A DNA stretch of 64,000 nt from Ensifer adhaerens. Its GTDB lineage: Bacteria; Pseudomonadota; Alphaproteobacteria; Rhizobiales; Rhizobiaceae. The first letter of the stretch is position 1, and every line of letters begins with the position of its first letter. Shown piece by piece: positions 62,753 through 64,000 of the stretch. Below the pieces are notes generated by a model. It made no database searches. It worked only from the letters and a program-made list of their open reading frames with translations, and was not told where the DNA came from. The position numbers were made by a program, and so were the translations under genes. The stretch is from contig NZ_CP118611.1 in assembly GCF_028993555.1 (NCBI RefSeq), positions 1,606,001-1,670,000 on the forward strand. Reading direction: 5' to 3'.

Positions 62753-63034
62753 CTATTGCCGGCCGCGCAGCAGCTCCGCCCGGAAGAGCTGTTGAAAGGA
62801 CGCGTAGGTCTCGAAACCGAGATCGCTGACAAGGCGCATCACCGTTGTCGTCGAGACGCCGCTTTGGATTGCCACTTCGCGCGCGCTTGCAAAGGCCGTT
62901 TCGTAGGGGTGGGCAAGGACGAACTTCGCCACCTCCAGTCGCCCGCCCCTCAGTCGGCGCGTTCCGATGCGACAGGACTCCCGCAGCTCGATGAAGGTTG
63001 CCGGCGGAACGGTGACGGAGAACGGTTGAGCCAT
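62753..63034 (-). CDS. HTH-only RpiR-type protein lacking the SIS domain
   Basis: A 93-residue protein matching only the N-terminal HTH domain of RpiR/MurR regulators (AFASAREVAIQSGVSTTTVM, then RLVSDLGFETYASFQQLFR). Full RpiR proteins are about 280 residues with a sugar-phosphate-binding SIS domain, absent here: a stop follows and the Na/Pi ribosome site begins almost at once. It starts 2 nt after the metallophosphoesterase stop, so it is cotranscribed. It could be a constitutive DNA-binding protein or a truncated regulator. Confidence 0.8.
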   Translation of the reverse strand: MAQPFSVTVPPATFIELRESCRIGTRRLRGGRLEVAKFVLAHPYETAFASAREVAIQSGVSTTTVMRLVSDLGFETYASFQQLFRAELLRGRQ

Positions 63035-63036
63035 GA

Positions 63037-64000
63037 TCAGGCAGCCGCCTCTTCGCAGGTCGTGTTTTTGATGTCGATCCGTCGATGGCCGGCCTCGGCG
63101 CGGTCGAGGAAGGCATCGAAGGCGCCGAAGAAGATCGAGAGGAAGCCCGTTGCCGATCCATCCCAGCCTGCTTCCGGCGCACGACCGAAACGCGCTGAGA
63201 GCGCGCGATAGAGCGCTCGCCGCGGCGCAGCAATCCTGTCGAGCGCCAGCACGGCGGCCTGACGCAGACAGTACCAGTCGGTAATCAGTTCGAGCATCTC
63301 CAGGCGCGCCAGTCGGGCGGCATCCTCGGGCCAATGTGCCGAAATTGCTTCGAGCACGCCTTCTATCGCGCCGGCGCCAGCCATGAGTTCGCAAGCCTCA
63401 GCGACCGACAACCCGGATATCCGCTCGACGACATCTTGCGGCCATTCCTTCGGGAAGTAGCGATGCTGCACGAGGGCGCGTTTGTGTGCTCTCAGAAACG
63501 ATCCGTAGTCCGGCACCTCGAAGGCCGGGCCCGGTGCTTCGCCCGTTCGAGCCGTCTCCCGTCCGTAGGCTTCAAAAACGCGCCGGTCGACGGCGGCCGA
63601 CGCCAGTTCCACGGTCTCGATGGATATCTTCGAGACGGAGGGGTCGATCACCTTGAAAGCCGGTGGAAAGGCGACGAGCGAAGGCACGGCCACATTCACG
63701 ATCGAGCGGCCGCTGCGTTCACGACGGGTGACGCCTTCGACATGCAGATGCCCGCTGAAATGGAGGGTTAGCCCGGCATTGGCCAGCGCCGCTGCCACCG
63801 CTTCGCGCGGCGTCCTGCGGGCAATGTTGGTCTCGCCGAAAAGCACACCTTCAGCGCCCGTCGCACCGTCGAAGGGATCGAGCACCGGGTAATGCGAGAA
63901 AGCAAGCAGGGTCTTGCCGAGGCGTTCCGCGCGCGCGGTGACATCCGCGATCCAGTCAATGACGAATGGTTTCAGCCGAAGAAGCGCGTTCCAGCCGGCT
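63037..64000 (-). CDS. Metallophosphoesterase, 5' part beyond the window
   Basis: The C-terminal 320 codons of a calcineurin-like phosphoesterase. FSHYP and HFSGHLHVEG hold the last two metal-binding histidine motifs of the fold (positions in the N-terminal half are cut off by the window edge). About 200 residues of unassigned helical sequence follow. It is the most upstream visible gene of a metallophosphoesterase-RpiR-Na/Pi operon. A cyclic nucleotide or other phosphoester substrate is possible. Confidence 0.85.
   Translation of the reverse strand, partial: AGWNALLRLKPFVIDWIADVTARAERLGKTLLAFSHYPVLDPFDGATGAEGVLFGETNIARRTPREAVAAALANAGLTLHFSGHLHVEGVTRRERSGRSIVNVAVPSLVAFPPAFKVIDPSVSKISIETVELASAAVDRRVFEAYGRETARTGEAPGPAFEVPDYGSFLRAHKRALVQHRYFPKEWPQDVVERISGLSVAEACELMAGAGAIEGVLEAISAHWPEDAARLARLEMLELITDWYCLRQAAVLALDRIAAPRRALYRALSARFGRAPEAGWDGSATGFLSIFFGAFDAFLDRAEAGHRRIDIKNTTCEEAAA

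Overview
The window is high-GC, gene-dense DNA of a Rhizobiaceae-type alphaproteobacterium, most likely Ensifer/Sinorhizobium. The basis is gene content: a phnW-phnA-phnY 2-aminoethylphosphonate pathway of the kind characterised in Sinorhizobium meliloti 1021, lying next to a taurine cluster with tauABC-tauXY-xsc-tauZ-pta, plus many ABC importers with dedicated regulators. I see no rRNA, tRNA, replication, ribosomal or other housekeeping genes, no insertion sequences and no CRISPR array, so this looks like a catabolic arm of a chromid or megaplasmid (pSymB-like). That assignment is inference.

Layout. 1-2313 (minus): SDR, RraA-like aldolase and DapA-like lyase genes, facing a LysR regulator (2394-3251). 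3484-3849: 3' remnant of a DUF347/COG4705 membrane protein. 4113-6470: a fold-I ornithine/lysine/arginine decarboxylase. 6639-13642 (minus): a LacI-led operon for a fructan or sucrose-like sugar (regulator, binding protein, two permeases, GH32 hydrolase, ATPase) with a clear promoter and operator. 14012-18582: a fused FAD oxidoreductase/GcvT protein with DeoR-type and GlxA/AraC-type regulators. 18652-30006: a phosphonate importer, PhnY, PhnA, PhnW, a Na/Pi cotransporter-PhoU protein and a LysR regulator. 30014-40263: the taurine cluster, with MocR-type TauR and candidate TauR boxes. 40355-52282 (minus): a large organosulfur cluster (three luciferase-like flavin monooxygenases, FMN reductase, GNAT, M20 deacylase, fused amino-acid ABC permease/ATPase, two binding proteins, DsbA-like protein, Cys/Met-type PLP lyase). 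52535-64000: an ABC importer with two tandem binding proteins, an inositol-monophosphatase-like and a dual-specificity-phosphatase-like enzyme, a divergent LacI regulator, a second Na/Pi cotransporter, an HTH-only RpiR-like protein and a metallophosphoesterase cut by the window end.

How it fits together. Most modules pair a high-affinity importer with enzymes that strip N, S or P from an organic carrier. By inference they also carry an export route for the inorganic product: TauZ for sulfite beside Xsc, and Na/Pi-PhoU proteins for phosphate beside the phosphonate and putative phosphoester modules. The least described parts are the organosulfur operon, which resembles Bacillus subtilis yxe/ytm-type S-substituted cysteine salvage, and the ABC-plus-phosphatase module, whose substrate I cannot name.
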